Positions 22,775 to 31,690 of a stretch of DNA of 64,000 nucleotides are shown here, in pieces. Source of the stretch: an uncultured Candidatus Pelagibacter sp. (GTDB lineage: Bacteria > Pseudomonadota > Alphaproteobacteria > Pelagibacterales > Pelagibacteraceae); assembly GCA_905618805.1 (NCBI GenBank), contig CAJQSZ010000008.1, positions 1 through 64,000 of the forward strand. The letters are read 5' to 3'. Under the pieces are notes generated by a model, which ran no database searches, was not told the DNA's origin, and was given only the letters and a program-made list of their open reading frames with translations. The first letter of the stretch is position 1. Every line of letters begins with the position of its first letter. The position numbers and the translations under genes were made by a program.

Positions 22775-24509
22775 AAAAAAATTATCAATTATCTTATTCT
22801 TCTCTCTCTTTGGATTTGGATTAAACTCCCAAGAACCCGTAGACATTTGGAATATTGAAAAAAACCCGAAAATAGAAGAAACAATTATAAATAGAGATAC
22901 TGAAGAAAAAAAGGCACCAAAAAATACTATTTATGAAATGCAGTCACAAAATGTAAATGATTTAAACATAGAAGAAGATCAAACGCTGGCTTCAAAAGAA
23001 ATAGAAATTATAGGACTTTATGACCCTGCAGAAAATGGACTAGATATTAATATGTGGTCAAATTCCAATGGAGATCAAATTTTAAAAATTATTAAACGAA
23101 TTAACAAAATAAAACTTTCACAAGATGCAACAAATATTTTAGATACCCTGCTTTTAACCAATGCTTATTATCCAGAGTTAAACATTACAAAGGAGCAATT
23201 CCTTAAGATAAAATCAAACTGGCTTATTAAAAATTCAAACTTACAATTAATAGAGGACTACCTATTAAAGAATCAGATTATCAATGAAAATCCAGAGCTT
23301 ACTAAATATTTAGTAGATGAGTACCTCTCAAGATCAGATGTTAAAAAATCATGTGAAATATTCTCTAAAATTAAAGAATCTATAGACGATGAGTACCTCT
23401 CAAATTTCAATATTTATTGTTTAATTAATGATAAAAAAAAAGACGAGGCCCAGCTCTTAATGGATTTAAAAAAAGAATTAGGTTTTGATGATAAATTTTT
23501 TGAAAGTAAAATTAATTATTTAATAGGCTACGAAAATGAACCAGAAACAAACATATCTGAGAAAACAATTTTAGATTTTCACTTATCACACAAAACAAAC
23601 CCTGAATTTAAATTTACACCCAAGAATGACACATCTAAAGAAATTTGGAAATACTTATCAACATCAAACTTATTAGGAAATATTCAAGAAGTAGATATTG
23701 ATGATATCAAAAAAATAACAATAATTGAAAAAGCAACAAACGAAAAAAATTATACAGAAAGAGAATTGTTTAAACTTTATAAAAGGTTTCAATTTAACAT
23801 TAATCAATTATTAAATATCAAAGAATCTACAAAAGTTCTATCAACCACTGAAGCAAGAGCATTAATTTATCAAGGAATATTAATTACAAGTGAAGTTGAA
23901 AAAAAATTTGAATTAATGAATGCTTTAAAAAATTCGTTTACAAATGATGGATTAGAAAATACTTTTAATGTGGAATTAAAAATATTTTTGAATAAGGTTG
24001 AGAAAGAAGATGTTCCATCAAATTATATAAGATTTTATGAAAAATATATTGATTCAGCTGAAACTGTGCTAACAAATATTAAGATTAATAATAAAATTTT
24101 ACATCAGTCAAAACTGATTAATTATTTTAAAGAAGACGTCTCAACTAAAAAAATTACTAAAGATTTAGAAAGTTCATTAAAAAAAATAAAAAAAGACAAA
24201 AAATATTTCTTTTCAAAAAAAGATATTATTTTAGTTGAAACTTTTAAGTCTGATAACATTATTGTTTCCAAAAAATATAAAGATTTGTATAAGATAAATA
24301 AATTCGAAATACCCTCAGATATTCAAATATTTATTAATAATGGGGATATGGCTGTTGCAATGCTCAGAATTGTTGAGGTTATAGGACAGGACGATTTAGA
24401 GAATATTGATGACGATACAATGTACTTTATTATTAGTACACTTAATCAACTTAATATTGACGCTCTAAGAAACAAGATTCTTCTTAAAGTTCTTCCTTTA
24501 AAAGTTTAA
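22749..24509 (+). CDS. secreted helical protein of unknown function
   Basis: A 586-residue protein that I do not recognise. It has a clear signal peptide (about 1-26: MKTLKLLNKKK, then a hydrophobic stretch and GLNSQE), so it should be periplasmic or surface-exposed. The mature part is acidic and lysine-rich, mainly helical, with no transmembrane segment and no obvious catalytic motif. A helical repeat or scaffold fold is possible. I choose the ATG at 22749 over one at 22704 because the signal peptide starts there. It lies between a micro-protein and def-fmt-truA. Confidence 0.8.
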   Translation: MKTLKLLNKKKLSIILFFSLFGFGLNSQEPVDIWNIEKNPKIEETIINRDTEEKKAPKNTIYEMQSQNVNDLNIEEDQTLASKEIEIIGLYDPAENGLDINMWSNSNGDQILKIIKRINKIKLSQDATNILDTLLLTNAYYPELNITKEQFLKIKSNWLIKNSNLQLIEDYLLKNQIINENPELTKYLVDEYLSRSDVKKSCEIFSKIKESIDDEYLSNFNIYCLINDKKKDEAQLLMDLKKELGFDDKFFESKINYLIGYENEPETNISEKTILDFHLSHKTNPEFKFTPKNDTSKEIWKYLSTSNLLGNIQEVDIDDIKKITIIEKATNEKNYTERELFKLYKRFQFNINQLLNIKESTKVLSTTEARALIYQGILITSEVEKKFELMNALKNSFTNDGLENTFNVELKIFLNKVEKEDVPSNYIRFYEKYIDSAETVLTNIKINNKILHQSKLINYFKEDVSTKKITKDLESSLKKIKKDKKYFFSKKDIILVETFKSDNIIVSKKYKDLYKINKFEIPSDIQIFINNGDMAVAMLRIVEVIGQDDLENIDDDTMYFIISTLNQLNIDALRNKILLKVLPLKV

Positions 24510-24535
24510 AATTTATAATAAAATATTTGGTAATT

Positions 24536-25054
24536 ATGACAATTAGAACAATCTTAACTGAACCTAATAAATTATTAAGGAAAATATCAGAGTCTGTAGA
24601 AAGAGTAGGCGCAGAAGAAAAAAAATTAATGGACGACATGCTTGATACTATGTATGAGGCTCCAGGAATTGGTCTTGCTGCAATTCAAATAGGTGTTCCA
24701 AAAAGAATAATTGTTATAGATATTAGTAGAGATGAAAACAAGAAAGAACCAAGATACTTTGTAAATCCTATTATTAAAAATAAAAATGAAGAAAAATCAA
24801 TTTATGAGGAGGGATGTCTATCTGTGCCAGAACAATTTGCAGAAATAGAAAGACCAAACTCATGTGAAGTTCAGTATTTAGATTATGATGGAAAAAAACA
24901 AGTATTAAGAGCCGAAGGTTTATTAGCAACTTGTATTCAACACGAAATGGATCATTTAGAGGGAATTTTATTTATTGATTATTTATCAAAATTAAAAAGA
25001 TCAATGATTATTAAAAAGCTTTCTAAAATTAAGATTAATAGAGAAATTCTTTAG
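24536..25054 (+). CDS. def: peptide deformylase
   Basis: Removes the N-formyl group from nascent proteins. The 172 residues carry all three metal-site motifs: GIGLAAIQIG, EEGCLSVPE (Cys ligand) and QHEMDHLEG (two His ligands and catalytic Glu). The ATG at 24536 is chosen over an in-frame TTG at 24527. It precedes fmt by 3 bp, the classic deformylase/formyltransferase pair. Confidence 0.97.
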   Translation: MTIRTILTEPNKLLRKISESVERVGAEEKKLMDDMLDTMYEAPGIGLAAIQIGVPKRIIVIDISRDENKKEPRYFVNPIIKNKNEEKSIYEEGCLSVPEQFAEIERPNSCEVQYLDYDGKKQVLRAEGLLATCIQHEMDHLEGILFIDYLSKLKRSMIIKKLSKIKINREIL

Positions 25055-25057
25055 AAG

Positions 25058-25990
25058 GTGTTAAAAAAAATTTTATTTATGGGTACACCATTGTTTGCTG
25101 TGCCAATATTAAAAACGTTGTATCAAAATGGATACCCAATATCAGTTGTATATACGCAACCACCACAAAAATCTCAAAGAGGACAAAAAATAAACAAATC
25201 TCCTATACAAGGAATTTCAGAAACTTTAAAGATAGAATGTAGAACACCAAATTCATTAAAAAATAATAAAGAAGAATATAATTACCTAAAAGAATTAAAT
25301 GCCGATATAGCAATTGTAGTGGCTTATGGACAAATCATTCCAAAAGAATATTTAAGTTTAGTTAAAAAAGGTTTTATTAATATTCACGCCTCACTACTTC
25401 CAAAATGGAGAGGAGCAGCACCTATTCAAAGATCAATAATGAATTTAGAGAAAGAAACAGGAGTTAGCGTTATGAAGATAGGTGAAAAACTAGATACGGG
25501 TCCTGTTTGCAATTCATATAAAATCAAAATTAATGATAATGATAATGCGGAATCCATATCTGAAAAGCTTTCTGCACTAGCTGCAGAAAATATATTAAAT
25601 AATATTGATGAAATTTTAGATGATAAAATTAAATTTAAAGAACAAAATCATAATGAAGCAAGTTATGCAAATAAAATTGAAAAAAATGAAGGTCAAATAA
25701 AGTGGAATGAGAGTGCAGAAAATATTATTGGTAAAATAAATGGATTGTACCCAAGTCCTGGTACTTTTTTTACCCACAAGGGTGAAAGATATAAAATTCT
25801 AAAAGCAACCTTAGCTTCTGGTAGTGGTGAAATTGGGGAGGTACTAGATAACTATTTAGAGATTAGTTGTGGTAATAAAAAATCAATAAAAATTTTAGAA
25901 ATTCAAAGGCAAGGAAAAAGACCCCAAAATATTGGTGAATTTATGCTTGGATCGCAGATAAAAAAAGGTTCAAATTTAAATAATGCATAG
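25058..25990 (+). CDS. fmt: methionyl-tRNA formyltransferase
   Basis: Formylates initiator Met-tRNA using 10-formyl-THF. The 310 residues have the family start ending in FMGTPLFAVP, the catalytic NIHASLLPKWRGAAP block (Asn, His) and a C-terminal OB-like tRNA-binding domain. The start is a GTG at 25058; the next ATG (25079) falls inside the first conserved motif and would truncate the Rossmann strand. An AGAAGG run abuts the GTG. The end overlaps truA by 8 nt. Confidence 0.96.
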   Translation: MLKKILFMGTPLFAVPILKTLYQNGYPISVVYTQPPQKSQRGQKINKSPIQGISETLKIECRTPNSLKNNKEEYNYLKELNADIAIVVAYGQIIPKEYLSLVKKGFINIHASLLPKWRGAAPIQRSIMNLEKETGVSVMKIGEKLDTGPVCNSYKIKINDNDNAESISEKLSALAAENILNNIDEILDDKIKFKEQNHNEASYANKIEKNEGQIKWNESAENIIGKINGLYPSPGTFFTHKGERYKILKATLASGSGEIGEVLDNYLEISCGNKKSIKILEIQRQGKRPQNIGEFMLGSQIKKGSNLNNA

Positions 25991-26723
25991 ATATCAAATT
26001 CTAATTGAGTATGTTGGAACTAATTTTGTTGGTTGGCAAATTCAGTCTAAAGGAAAATCAGTCCAAAAATTAATTCAAACAAAATTATCTCAACTTTTAA
26101 AAGAAAAGGTAGCCCTAGTTGGATCTGGTAGAACTGATACAGGAGTTCATGCTATAGAGCAATCAGCACATTTTGATTGTAAAAATAAGATTCAAGATTT
26201 AGGTAAATTTTTAAAATCTATAAATCATTTTGTAAACAGTGTGCATATTTCAATTATAAATATTAAAAAAAAAGATTTAAATTTTCATGCAAGGTTTTCC
26301 GCAAAACAAAGAATTTATAAGTATGTAATTTTTAATCGATTGAGTAAGCCCTCAATAGAAAAAGAAAGAGGGTGGCACATAATTAAAGAATTAGATGTTT
26401 CTTTAATGAATAAAGGCGCAAAAAAACTCATAGGTACTAAAGACTTTTCTACATTTAGATCTTCAAGTTGTAGTGCTAAAAGCCCAATTCGAACAATGAA
26501 AACAATTAAAATAAAATTAATTAAGGAAAGAATTGAAATAAAATTTCAATCACAGTCGTTTTTACAAAATCAAGTTAGATCAATGGTTGGTTGTTTAAAA
26601 TATTTAGCTGAAAAAAAATGGAGTTTAAAAAAATTTGAGCAAGTTTTCAAATCAAAAAAGAGAACACTTTGCGCTCCACCTGCACCTGCTGAAGGTTTAT
26701 TTTTAGAGAAAGTTATCTACTAG
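25983..26723 (+). CDS. truA: tRNA pseudouridine(38-40) synthase
   Basis: Isomerises U38-U40 in the anticodon arm. The 246-residue protein has the catalytic Asp in SGRTDTGVHA, an ARFSAKQRIYKY segment and QSFLQNQVRSMVG near the C terminus, all typical. def-fmt-truA is a standard alphaproteobacterial operon. Its end converges on, and overlaps by 11 nt, the minus-strand SET-domain gene. Confidence 0.97.
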   Translation: MHRYQILIEYVGTNFVGWQIQSKGKSVQKLIQTKLSQLLKEKVALVGSGRTDTGVHAIEQSAHFDCKNKIQDLGKFLKSINHFVNSVHISIINIKKKDLNFHARFSAKQRIYKYVIFNRLSKPSIEKERGWHIIKELDVSLMNKGAKKLIGTKDFSTFRSSSCSAKSPIRTMKTIKIKLIKERIEIKFQSQSFLQNQVRSMVGCLKYLAEKKWSLKKFEQVFKSKKRTLCAPPAPAEGLFLEKVIY

Positions 26724-27192
26724 ATTTTTGTCGATCCATGCTGAATTTTTTATTAATTCTCCATCTTGATTCAGCTCTAACAATATAACCACAACAGTTT
26801 TTAGAACGACATTTGCATGGAAATTGTTTATAGTCTTCATCATACCCAAAACCATAATCAGCAGTTATCTCTTCACCTCTTTTAATATCTTTTATAGCAA
26901 TCACCCATAACTTTAATCCTGTTCCATTATAATCACAGTTATTAGAACAAGAGTGGTTGATTAAACGTGCAGGGTTCCATGAAACATCTCCATCCATGTC
27001 ATATTTCTTATTTAAGTTAAATAAGTAGATAGGTTTTGCATTATCAAACCTTTCTGTCTCTTCTGTTTGTTTTTTAGTAATAATTTTTCCAACGTAATCG
27101 ATAATTCTAGTACCTTCTTTAATATTTTTCGCAGCATAAAGGCCACGACCTTTTTTATCTATGTTTGATTTGGTAATTTTATAAAGTTTCAT
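26713..27192 (-). CDS. SET-domain protein with post-SET cysteines
   Basis: A 159-residue protein with a complete SET lysine-methyltransferase core: GRGLYAAKNIKEGT near 16-28, YVG, the cofactor-site LINHSCSNNC at 78-86, GEEITADYGF at 106-115, then a C-x-C-x4-C post-SET cluster (Cys126, Cys128, Cys133, Cys134). This architecture is eukaryotic-like but is known in bacteria. The substrate could be a ribosomal or DNA-binding protein; none is indicated. The ATG at 27190-27192 is preferred over a TTG at 27231 that would overlap the HDAC gene. It is 31 bp downstream of that gene on the same strand. Confidence 0.85.
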   Translation of the reverse strand: MKLYKITKSNIDKKGRGLYAAKNIKEGTRIIDYVGKIITKKQTEETERFDNAKPIYLFNLNKKYDMDGDVSWNPARLINHSCSNNCDYNGTGLKLWVIAIKDIKRGEEITADYGFGYDEDYKQFPCKCRSKNCCGYIVRAESRWRINKKFSMDRQKSSR

Positions 27193-27223
27193 TATGAGTT
27201 CTTTAGTGTCTATTGAGAAATTA

Positions 27224-28153
27224 TCAATCAAATTCTATTAAAGCTTTTACATGCATCTCAGTACTTTCTTGAAGTGCTAAGAGGTCGTAACCACCTTCTA
27301 GAATAGAGACTATTTTTCCATTACAATATAACTTAGATAACTCTAAAGTTCTTTTGGTGATTTCGTAAAAATCTTTACTTTCTAGTTGAAGCTGAGCTAA
27401 GGGATCATCTTTATGCGCGTCAAAACCCGCAGAGAGTAATATAAACTCAGGTTTAAATTCATTTATCTTTTTGAGCACAAATTCATAAGCATCTAAATAT
27501 TCTCTAGAAGTTGTACCAGCAGGTAGTGGAATATTTAATATATTGTTATATTTACCTTTTTCTTGCTGAGTACCTGAGCCAGGGTAATACGGATATTGAT
27601 GTGTTGAAATATATAAAACCTTCTCATCATTATAGAAAATATTTTGCGTTCCGTTTCCATGATGAACGTCAAAATCAATGATTGCAACTTTGTTAAGTTT
27701 ATATTTATCTATTAGGTAATTAGCTCCAACAGCTACATTATTATAAATACAAAACCCCATAGCCTTATTTTTTTCTGCATGGTGCCCTGGAGGTCTAACG
27801 GCACAAAAGGCATTTTTAAATTCATTATTTTGAACACCATCAATAGCTGTAATGATTGATCCTACAGCATCTGAAGTGGCCTCCTTACTTCCTGGGGAGA
27901 CAATTGTATCTCCATCCAAAAAGGACAATCCTTTTTTTGGAAAAGATGCTTCTACAAAATTTATATAATCAGAATTGTGAGTTATTTCTAAAAGTGATCT
28001 TTCAAATTTTGAAGGTTTCTTCCAAATCAAACCTTTATTATCTAATTTTTTAAAGTTATCAATAATTGCTGTAACTCTATCTATTTTTTCCGGATGTCCG
28101 TTGCCTGTATTGTGGTTTTGATAAGTATCAGAGGTTATTAAACCAGTTTTCAT
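27224..28153 (-). CDS. histone-deacetylase-family amidohydrolase
   Basis: Zinc-dependent deacetylase of the arginase/HDAC superfamily, 309 residues. Catalytic elements: PPGHHAE (His124/His125), zinc ligands in DFDVHHGNGTQ (Asp162, His164) and SAGFDAHKDD (Asp245), and the late EGGYD. The HQYPYYPGSG loop resembles class IIb/acetylpolyamine-type members, so an acetylpolyamine or another small N-acetyl amide is as likely a substrate as a protein. It overlaps dapE by 4 nt and precedes the SET gene. Confidence 0.88.
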   Translation of the reverse strand: MKTGLITSDTYQNHNTGNGHPEKIDRVTAIIDNFKKLDNKGLIWKKPSKFERSLLEITHNSDYINFVEASFPKKGLSFLDGDTIVSPGSKEATSDAVGSIITAIDGVQNNEFKNAFCAVRPPGHHAEKNKAMGFCIYNNVAVGANYLIDKYKLNKVAIIDFDVHHGNGTQNIFYNDEKVLYISTHQYPYYPGSGTQQEKGKYNNILNIPLPAGTTSREYLDAYEFVLKKINEFKPEFILLSAGFDAHKDDPLAQLQLESKDFYEITKRTLELSKLYCNGKIVSILEGGYDLLALQESTEMHVKALIEFD

Positions 28154-29307
28154 TTAAAATAATTTTCTAAAATACTAGAATATATTTTTGTTAACTTTTT
28201 TAAATCAGAAATGGACACTGCCTCATCTACTTTGTGCATTGTTTTACCTACTAGGCCAAACTCTAAACATGGAGCAATTTTTCTAATAAATCTTGCATCT
28301 GAAGTCCCACCTGTTGAAGATAGATGAGGTTTAATTTTCGTAATTTTTTTTATAACTGATTGAATCATATAAGTAGTTTTATTTGGCTTAGTTAAAAAGG
28401 CTTCACCTGATACGTGGTATTCTATTTTAAAATTAGATTTATTTTTTTTGGTAATTTTTTTGAAAATTTTATTTAATCTATTTTTTAAGCTAGAAGAAGA
28501 GTGTTTATTGTTAAATCTTATATTAAATGTGGCTGTTGCAAGACCTGGTATAACGTTATCAGCAGTATTTTCGATATTAATTTTCGTTACTTCTAAATTT
28601 GTTGGTTGGAAATCTTTTGTTCCTTTATCAAATTTTATTTCATTTATTTCATCTAGTATTTTGATCATTGAAGTTGATGGATTGTTAGCACGATGGGGAT
28701 AGGCAACATGGCCTTGAGTTCCAATTATAGTTAATTGAGCATTAATACTTCCTCTTCTACCAATTTTAATCATTTCACCGAGTTTATTTGGATTAGTAGG
28801 CTCTCCTACTAAGCAAAAATCTATTTTTTCTTTTTTCATTTTTAAATAATCAACCACTTTTTTGGTCCCATTAATAGCAACACCCTCTTCATCACCTGTA
28901 ATTAATAAGCTAATAGAACCCTTGATTTTTTTATTATTTGATACAAAATTATTTACTGCAACAACCCAGCTTGCTATTGCACCTTTCATGTCATTAGCAC
29001 CTCTTCCAATTAGATGGTTTTTTTTAATAGCAGGACTAAATGGTTTAACAGTCCAATCTTTCAAATTTCCTGGAGGTACGACATCTAAGTGGCCTGCAAA
29101 CATAAAGTTTGGTTGTTCACTACCTAACCTTGCATATAAATTTTTAACTGGTTTAGAATTTTTTTCTTTAAATTCTAAAATTTTACATTTAAATCCAATA
29201 GTAGTTAGTTTCTTTGCTAAAAATCTCATTACACCTGCATCAATAGGTGTAATACTTGGAAATTTTATTAGCTCTTTTGCTAATGTAATTTCATTGTAAG
29301 TTGGCAT
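28150..29307 (-). CDS. dapE: succinyl-diaminopimelate desuccinylase
   Basis: Metallopeptidase-family enzyme that removes succinate from N-succinyl-LL-DAP in lysine and peptidoglycan precursor synthesis. 385 residues with metal-site motifs FAGHLDVVPPG, GRGANDMKGA, GDEEG and VGEPTN, plus STGGTSDARF. The preceding gene dapD supplies an earlier step of the same succinylase branch and lies directly upstream with no gap. Confidence 0.96.
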   Translation of the reverse strand: MPTYNEITLAKELIKFPSITPIDAGVMRFLAKKLTTIGFKCKILEFKEKNSKPVKNLYARLGSEQPNFMFAGHLDVVPPGNLKDWTVKPFSPAIKKNHLIGRGANDMKGAIASWVVAVNNFVSNNKKIKGSISLLITGDEEGVAINGTKKVVDYLKMKKEKIDFCLVGEPTNPNKLGEMIKIGRRGSINAQLTIIGTQGHVAYPHRANNPSTSMIKILDEINEIKFDKGTKDFQPTNLEVTKINIENTADNVIPGLATATFNIRFNNKHSSSSLKNRLNKIFKKITKKNKSNFKIEYHVSGEAFLTKPNKTTYMIQSVIKKITKIKPHLSSTGGTSDARFIRKIAPCLEFGLVGKTMHKVDEAVSISDLKKLTKIYSSILENYFK

Positions 29308-30126
29308 TTAGTCTCTCAATAGATCGTTAATAGAAGTTTTGGATCTAGTTTTTTCATCAACTTGTTTAATTATTACTGCACAATATAAAGCAGGCCCCTT
29401 ACCATCTTTACTCGGTAAGCTACCTGGAACTATTACTGAGTAAGGAGGAATTTTTCCGTAGATTACCTCACCTGTTTCTCTGTAAACAATTTTTGTAGAT
29501 TGACCAATAAATACACCCATAGATAAAACTGATCCTTCTCCTACTATTACTCCCTCAACTATTTCAGAACGAGCACCAACAAAACAGTTATCCTCAACAA
29601 TTGTTGGGTTTGCCTGCATTGGCTCTAATACGCCACCAATTCCAGCACCACCAGATATGTGACAGTTATTTCCTATTTGAGCACAAGACCCAACTGACGC
29701 CCAAGTATCGATCATAGTTCCTTCATCCACGTAAGCTCCAATGTTTACGAATGAAGGCATCAGGACAACATTTTTTCCAATGAAAGATCCGTGTCTAACT
29801 ACTCCATTAGGGACCATTCTAAACCCAGCTTTTTTATGCTCTTCTCTTCCCCAGCCTGCAGTTTTTCCTCTAACTTTATCCCACCATGTAGCATAGGGAC
29901 CTGCAAGAGTTTGCATTTCGTTAGTTTTAAAACTTAAAAGGATTGCTTTTTTAATCCACTGATGAACTACCCACTCATTATTTTTTTTCTCAGCAACCCT
30001 TAAAACACCTTTATCAACAAGTTCAATTGTTTCTTTAATTGCATCCAATATTGATTGGTCAGATTGACCATTAATTGAATCTTTATTGTCCCAAGCTGTA
30101 TTGATAATATTTTCAAATTCTTTCAT
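29308..30126 (-). CDS. dapD: tetrahydrodipicolinate N-succinyltransferase
   Basis: Left-handed beta-helix acyltransferase using succinyl-CoA. The 272 residues show hexapeptide repeats (for example [34 protein letters not shown]) and the family [10 protein letters not shown] and [10 protein letters not shown] segments. It is followed directly by dapE, so the pair is a lysine/DAP operon, itself in the same run as argB and the HAD phosphatase. Confidence 0.97.
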   Translation of the reverse strand: MKEFENIINTAWDNKDSINGQSDQSILDAIKETIELVDKGVLRVAEKKNNEWVVHQWIKKAILLSFKTNEMQTLAGPYATWWDKVRGKTAGWGREEHKKAGFRMVPNGVVRHGSFIGKNVVLMPSFVNIGAYVDEGTMIDTWASVGSCAQIGNNCHISGGAGIGGVLEPMQANPTIVEDNCFVGARSEIVEGVIVGEGSVLSMGVFIGQSTKIVYRETGEVIYGKIPPYSVIVPGSLPSKDGKGPALYCAVIIKQVDEKTRSKTSINDLLRD

Positions 30127-30158
30127 AGTATTAATTTATAGTTTGCAGGTTAGTTTTA

Positions 30159-30827
30159 TTATGCTTTTATTATATTAATTTCTTGAAGAAAAGAAGGCAA
30201 GCTCTTAATCTTATAATCAATATATGGTTTATCAGCATCTTTTTTTGCAAATGTCTCATCATTTTCAAGCCAACAAGTTTTCATACCTAAATTTTTAGCT
30301 TGCTCTAAATTGTGAGCGATATCTTCAATCAATATTGATTTTTTTGGATCTAAATCAAATTTTTCTATTATCTTTTTATAAGGTTCAATTTTTGGTTTTG
30401 GGATAAAACTGGCATCAACAATATCAAATGCTCCATCAAATAGACCATCTATACCTAATTGTTTAGTTACATTTTTAACATGAGCATGAGAGCCATTTGT
30501 GAAAATATATTTCTTTTCCTTAATCTTAATTAATTCTTCTCGCAATACCTCATCTTTTGGAAGCCAACTTATATCTATATCATGAACAAATTCAAGAAAC
30601 TCATTTGGGTCAATTTTATCATGATTCATTAATCCTGATAATGTTGTCCCATATTCATAGAAATATTTTTTTTGAATTTCTCTTGCTCTAATCAAATCCA
30701 CATCAAATTTCTTTGAAATGAAGGAGGACATTTTTTTATCAACTTCTGAAAAAACTTTTGTTTGACCACTATAAAGAGTGTTATCAAGGTCAAATAACCA
30801 GTATTTTATATCTATTAAATTTTTCAT
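30159..30827 (-). CDS. HAD-family pyrimidine 5'-nucleotidase
   Basis: A 222-residue haloacid dehalogenase-type phosphatase with nucleophile motif WLFDLDNTLY near 11-20, motif II FTNGSH, and motif III KPKIEPYKK plus IEDIAHNLEQA. The NTLY start and cap domain match the SDT1/pyrimidine 5'-nucleotidase subgroup. In Alphaproteobacteria this gene commonly lies between argB and dapD, as here. Its start overlaps argB by 4 nt. Confidence 0.85.
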   Translation of the reverse strand: MKNLIDIKYWLFDLDNTLYSGQTKVFSEVDKKMSSFISKKFDVDLIRAREIQKKYFYEYGTTLSGLMNHDKIDPNEFLEFVHDIDISWLPKDEVLREELIKIKEKKYIFTNGSHAHVKNVTKQLGIDGLFDGAFDIVDASFIPKPKIEPYKKIIEKFDLDPKKSILIEDIAHNLEQAKNLGMKTCWLENDETFAKKDADKPYIDYKIKSLPSFLQEINIIKA

Positions 30828-31690
30828 TCTCTAATTAAAGTTCCTGAACCTTTATCAGATAATAACTCAAAAAGAAGTGAGTGATTTTTTCTTCCATCAA
30901 TAATTACAACCCCCTTCACTCCATTACTGGCAACGTCTAGACAATTGTTAATTTTGGGTATCATTCCACTTGATATAACTTCTTGATCGATTAATTCTTT
31001 GGCTTTTTGAGAATTAATTTCAGGTATTAGTTTTTTTTCATCATCTAATACACCTTCTACATCACTAATAATCATTAACCTTCTAGCCTTTAACTCTTTA
31101 GCTATTGCGCCAGCAACTGTATCTGCATTAATATTAAAAGTTTGATTATTTTCATTTAAACCTAAGGGGGCAATGACAGGTACTTGATTAACTTTAATAA
31201 TTTCCTTTAAAACATCAACCTTTATGTGGGTAGGGGTACCAACGAAACCTAATTCATTGTTTTCAGGTTTTACAGTTATTACATTATATTCTTTTGAAGT
31301 AATTCTTTTTGATTCACAGGATTGATTTTTTAAAGCAGCCACTATCTCTTTATTAAAATTAATTAAAACATCTTCAACTATATTAATTGTGTTTTTATCA
31401 GTAACTCTTAATCCTTTAATAAAATTACTTTTAATATTAAGTTCACTTAATTTGTTGTTGATCCTTTTTCCTCCACCATGAACAATTATAGGATTAAAGC
31501 CAAGTTTGTTTAAAACAACAACATCTTTGATAAAAATTTCAAATAATTTTGGATTAACTAAAACACTACCACCACATTTAATGACAATAAATTCATTATT
31601 ATACTTTTCTAAGTATTTTTTTACCTCTTCAACTGTTGGACCGTCTTTAGGTAAAATGTTTATTAATTCTTCTTCTTTTAACGATGACAT
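30824..31690 (-). CDS. argB: acetylglutamate kinase
   Basis: Second step of arginine synthesis: N-acetylglutamate 5-phosphorylation. 288 residues with the amino acid kinase motifs IKCGGSVLVN, VHGGGKRIN, FNINADTVAGAIA and SDVEGVL. It lacks the long N-terminal helix of strongly arginine-inhibited versions, though a short extension (about 1-28) is present. argD and argF are at 61-63.5 kb. It directly abuts yidC. Confidence 0.96.
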   Translation of the reverse strand: MSSLKEEELINILPKDGPTVEEVKKYLEKYNNEFIVIKCGGSVLVNPKLFEIFIKDVVVLNKLGFNPIIVHGGGKRINNKLSELNIKSNFIKGLRVTDKNTINIVEDVLINFNKEIVAALKNQSCESKRITSKEYNVITVKPENNELGFVGTPTHIKVDVLKEIIKVNQVPVIAPLGLNENNQTFNINADTVAGAIAKELKARRLMIISDVEGVLDDEKKLIPEINSQKAKELIDQEVISSGMIPKINNCLDVASNGVKGVVIIDGRKNHSLLFELLSDKGSGTLIRE

